A stretch of DNA of 7,898 bases from Actinomycetes bacterium (GTDB lineage: Bacteria > Actinomycetota > Acidimicrobiia > Acidimicrobiales > Acidimicrobiaceae). A program made the translations under genes and the position numbers. Of this stretch, positions 7,099 to 7,898 are shown in pieces. Where the stretch lies: positions 1 through 7,898 of the forward strand of contig JAKBSX010000105.1 in NCBI GenBank assembly GCA_021844725.1, in the 5' to 3' direction. Each line of letters begins with the position of its first letter. Position 1 is the stretch's first letter. A model generated the notes under the pieces. That model saw only the letters and a list, made by a program, of their open reading frames with translations. It ran no database searches and was not told where the DNA came from.

Positions 7099-7146
7099 CT
7101 CTGCGGCAACTCTGCGGCAACTCTGCGGCACTCTGGCACTCCGCGG
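7099..7146 (+). repeat. Short tandem repeat, 11-bp unit CTCTGCGGCAA
   Basis: Two exact copies (7099-7109, 7110-7120) are followed by a third copy lacking the last base (7121-7130). Degenerate shortened copies CTCTGGCA (7131-7138) and CTCCGCGG (7139-7146) come next. It lies about 105 bp upstream of the acyl-CoA dehydrogenase start, in non-coding DNA. It may be replication slippage, or an array of regulator sites, since an 11-bp period is close to one helical turn. Confidence 0.85.
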
Positions 7147-7162
7147 ATTATTGCGGGTTCTA

Positions 7163-7175
7163 TGTGTTGAACACA
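7163..7175. promoter_or_regulatory. Palindrome, possible operator of the acyl-CoA dehydrogenase gene
   Basis: TGTGTT-G-AACACA is a perfect 6+6 palindrome with a single central base. It overlaps the first of two direct copies of GTTCTATGT (7157-7165 and 7191-7199, 34 bp apart). It lies 75 bp before the gene start, where a repressor or activator would bind. The regulator is unknown and no regulator gene is in the window. Confidence 0.4.
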
Positions 7176-7250
7176 CGTAGTCGGAGTCGAGTTCTATGTT
7201 CAACTTTTGCGAGGTTAACAATTAAATATCCATGACCAGAAAGGAAAAAC

Positions 7251-7898
7251 ATGGCAAAAACAACCTCAACACCGGAAGGCTTGTTCGATATAGACGGACT
7301 GTTGACGGACGAAGAGCGCGAGATTCGAAGCGTTATTCGTAAGTATGTCGAGGCGCGCATCAAGCCGGATGTGGCTGATTGGTTTGAGCGGGGTGAGATT
7401 CCAGCTAAGGAGCTTGCCCGGGAACTGGGAGAACTCGGAGTCCTTGGTATGCACTTAGATGGCTATGGGTGCGCTGGGGGAGGAGCGGTGGCTTATGGTT
7501 TAGCCTGTCTGGAGCTCGAAGCTGGTGACGCCGGCATTCGTTCCCTTGTCAGCGTGCAGGGTTCACTGGCGATGAAGGCGATTCACGCCTTTGGTTCTGA
7601 GGAGCAAAAGCAGCATTTTCTGCCAAGAATGGCCACTGGAGAAATTATTGGTTGTTTTGGACTGACCGAGCCTGATTTTGGATCAAATCCAGCAGGCATG
7701 CGAACCCGAGCTAAGCGTGATGGTACGGACTGGTTGCTTGATGGCACCAAGATGTGGATCACCAACGGTAATATTGCCGATGTTGCCATTATATGGGCGA
7801 GGACTGATGAGGGAATTAGGGGATTCATAGTTTCAACCAATTCGCCCGGCTTTCAAGCAAATCTAGTTCATCGTAAACTTTCGCTTCGTGCGTCGGTC
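7251..7898 (+). CDS. Acyl-CoA dehydrogenase, glutaryl-CoA dehydrogenase-like (3' end outside the window)
   Basis: The first 216 residues of a flavin-dependent acyl-CoA dehydrogenase of roughly 390-400 residues; the frame is open to the window edge. The N-terminal helical domain contains GIRSLVSVQGSLAM (95-108), whose Arg97 corresponds to the substrate-carboxylate-binding arginine of glutaryl-CoA dehydrogenase as I recall it. Then come CFGLTEPDFGSNP (135-147) and TKMWITNGNIADV (166-178), with IRGFIV and KLSLRAS near the edge. All are signature segments of the glutaryl-CoA dehydrogenase subgroup, which oxidises and decarboxylates glutaryl-CoA to crotonyl-CoA. The catalytic glutamate lies beyond the window. 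The ATG at 7251 has an AAAGGA site 5 nt upstream. It diverges from the CoA-transferase-like operon. A related enzyme for another dicarboxyl-CoA, such as pimeloyl-CoA, is possible. Confidence 0.9.
   Translation, partial: MAKTTSTPEGLFDIDGLLTDEEREIRSVIRKYVEARIKPDVADWFERGEIPAKELARELGELGVLGMHLDGYGCAGGGAVAYGLACLELEAGDAGIRSLVSVQGSLAMKAIHAFGSEEQKQHFLPRMATGEIIGCFGLTEPDFGSNPAGMRTRAKRDGTDWLLDGTKMWITNGNIADVAIIWARTDEGIRGFIVSTNSPGFQANLVHRKLSLRASV

Noticed and set aside
7099..7146. The tandem repeat as a CRISPR array
   Set aside because: The units are 8-11 bp and directly abutting with no spacers.
7232..7250. An ATG at 7232 upstream of the acyl-CoA dehydrogenase
   Set aside because: It is not in frame with the dehydrogenase and lacks a ribosome site, whereas the ATG at 7251 has AAAGGA 5 nt upstream.

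Overview
The window looks like chromosomal DNA of an uncultured bacterium with a moderate GC content that degrades aromatic or alicyclic acids. It holds five confident protein-coding genes, one of them cut by the right edge. There is also one small upstream ORF, one heavily decayed insertion-sequence transposase, and two long stretches where I recognise no gene. Nothing identifies the organism. The gene types and the loose spacing would fit environmental degraders such as uncultured Chloroflexota or Proteobacteria, but that is a guess.

Layout, left to right: (1) 1-188, a leader with a GC-rich hairpin. (2) 189-1574 (+), a UbiD-family prenylated-FMN decarboxylase with its R-E-E catalytic triad intact. 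(3) 1714-2295 (-), a UbiX-type flavin prenyltransferase, convergent with ubiD, which would make the prFMN that UbiD needs. (4) about 2296-3707, no intact gene; its centre (about 2600-3556) is a minus-strand relic of an IS1634-type transposase broken by many stops and frameshifts. (5) 3708-6304 (-), a tight operon transcribed right to left: a 38-codon ORF with a strong Shine-Dalgarno, class I CoA-transferase-fold subunit A, subunit B, and a BadH-like short-chain dehydrogenase. The ORF's stop overlaps the subunit A start (ATGA), and the later gaps are 6 and 3 nt. (6) 6305-7250, no recognised gene; near its right end are a short tandem repeat and a palindrome. (7) 7251 to the edge (+), the first 216 residues of a glutaryl-CoA-dehydrogenase-like acyl-CoA dehydrogenase.

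Functional reading: the SDR resembles 2-hydroxycyclohexanecarboxyl-CoA dehydrogenase (BadH), which makes a cyclic beta-keto acyl-CoA. The adjacent CoA-transferase-like pair lacks the catalytic glutamate of true class I CoA-transferases: subunit B has Gly61 where glutaconate CoA-transferase has Glu54. In this it resembles IpdAB, the hydrolase that opens a steroid-derived ring. The most interesting hypothesis is therefore an SDR plus IpdAB-like hydrolase module that oxidises a cyclic hydroxyacyl-CoA and opens the ring, in place of the crotonase-fold BadI. The glutaryl-CoA-dehydrogenase-like enzyme would act on the C5 dicarboxyl-CoA further down. UbiD/UbiX would decarboxylate or carboxylate an aromatic or unsaturated acid at the entry to the pathway. 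Family assignments come from reading motifs by eye; the pathway is inference.
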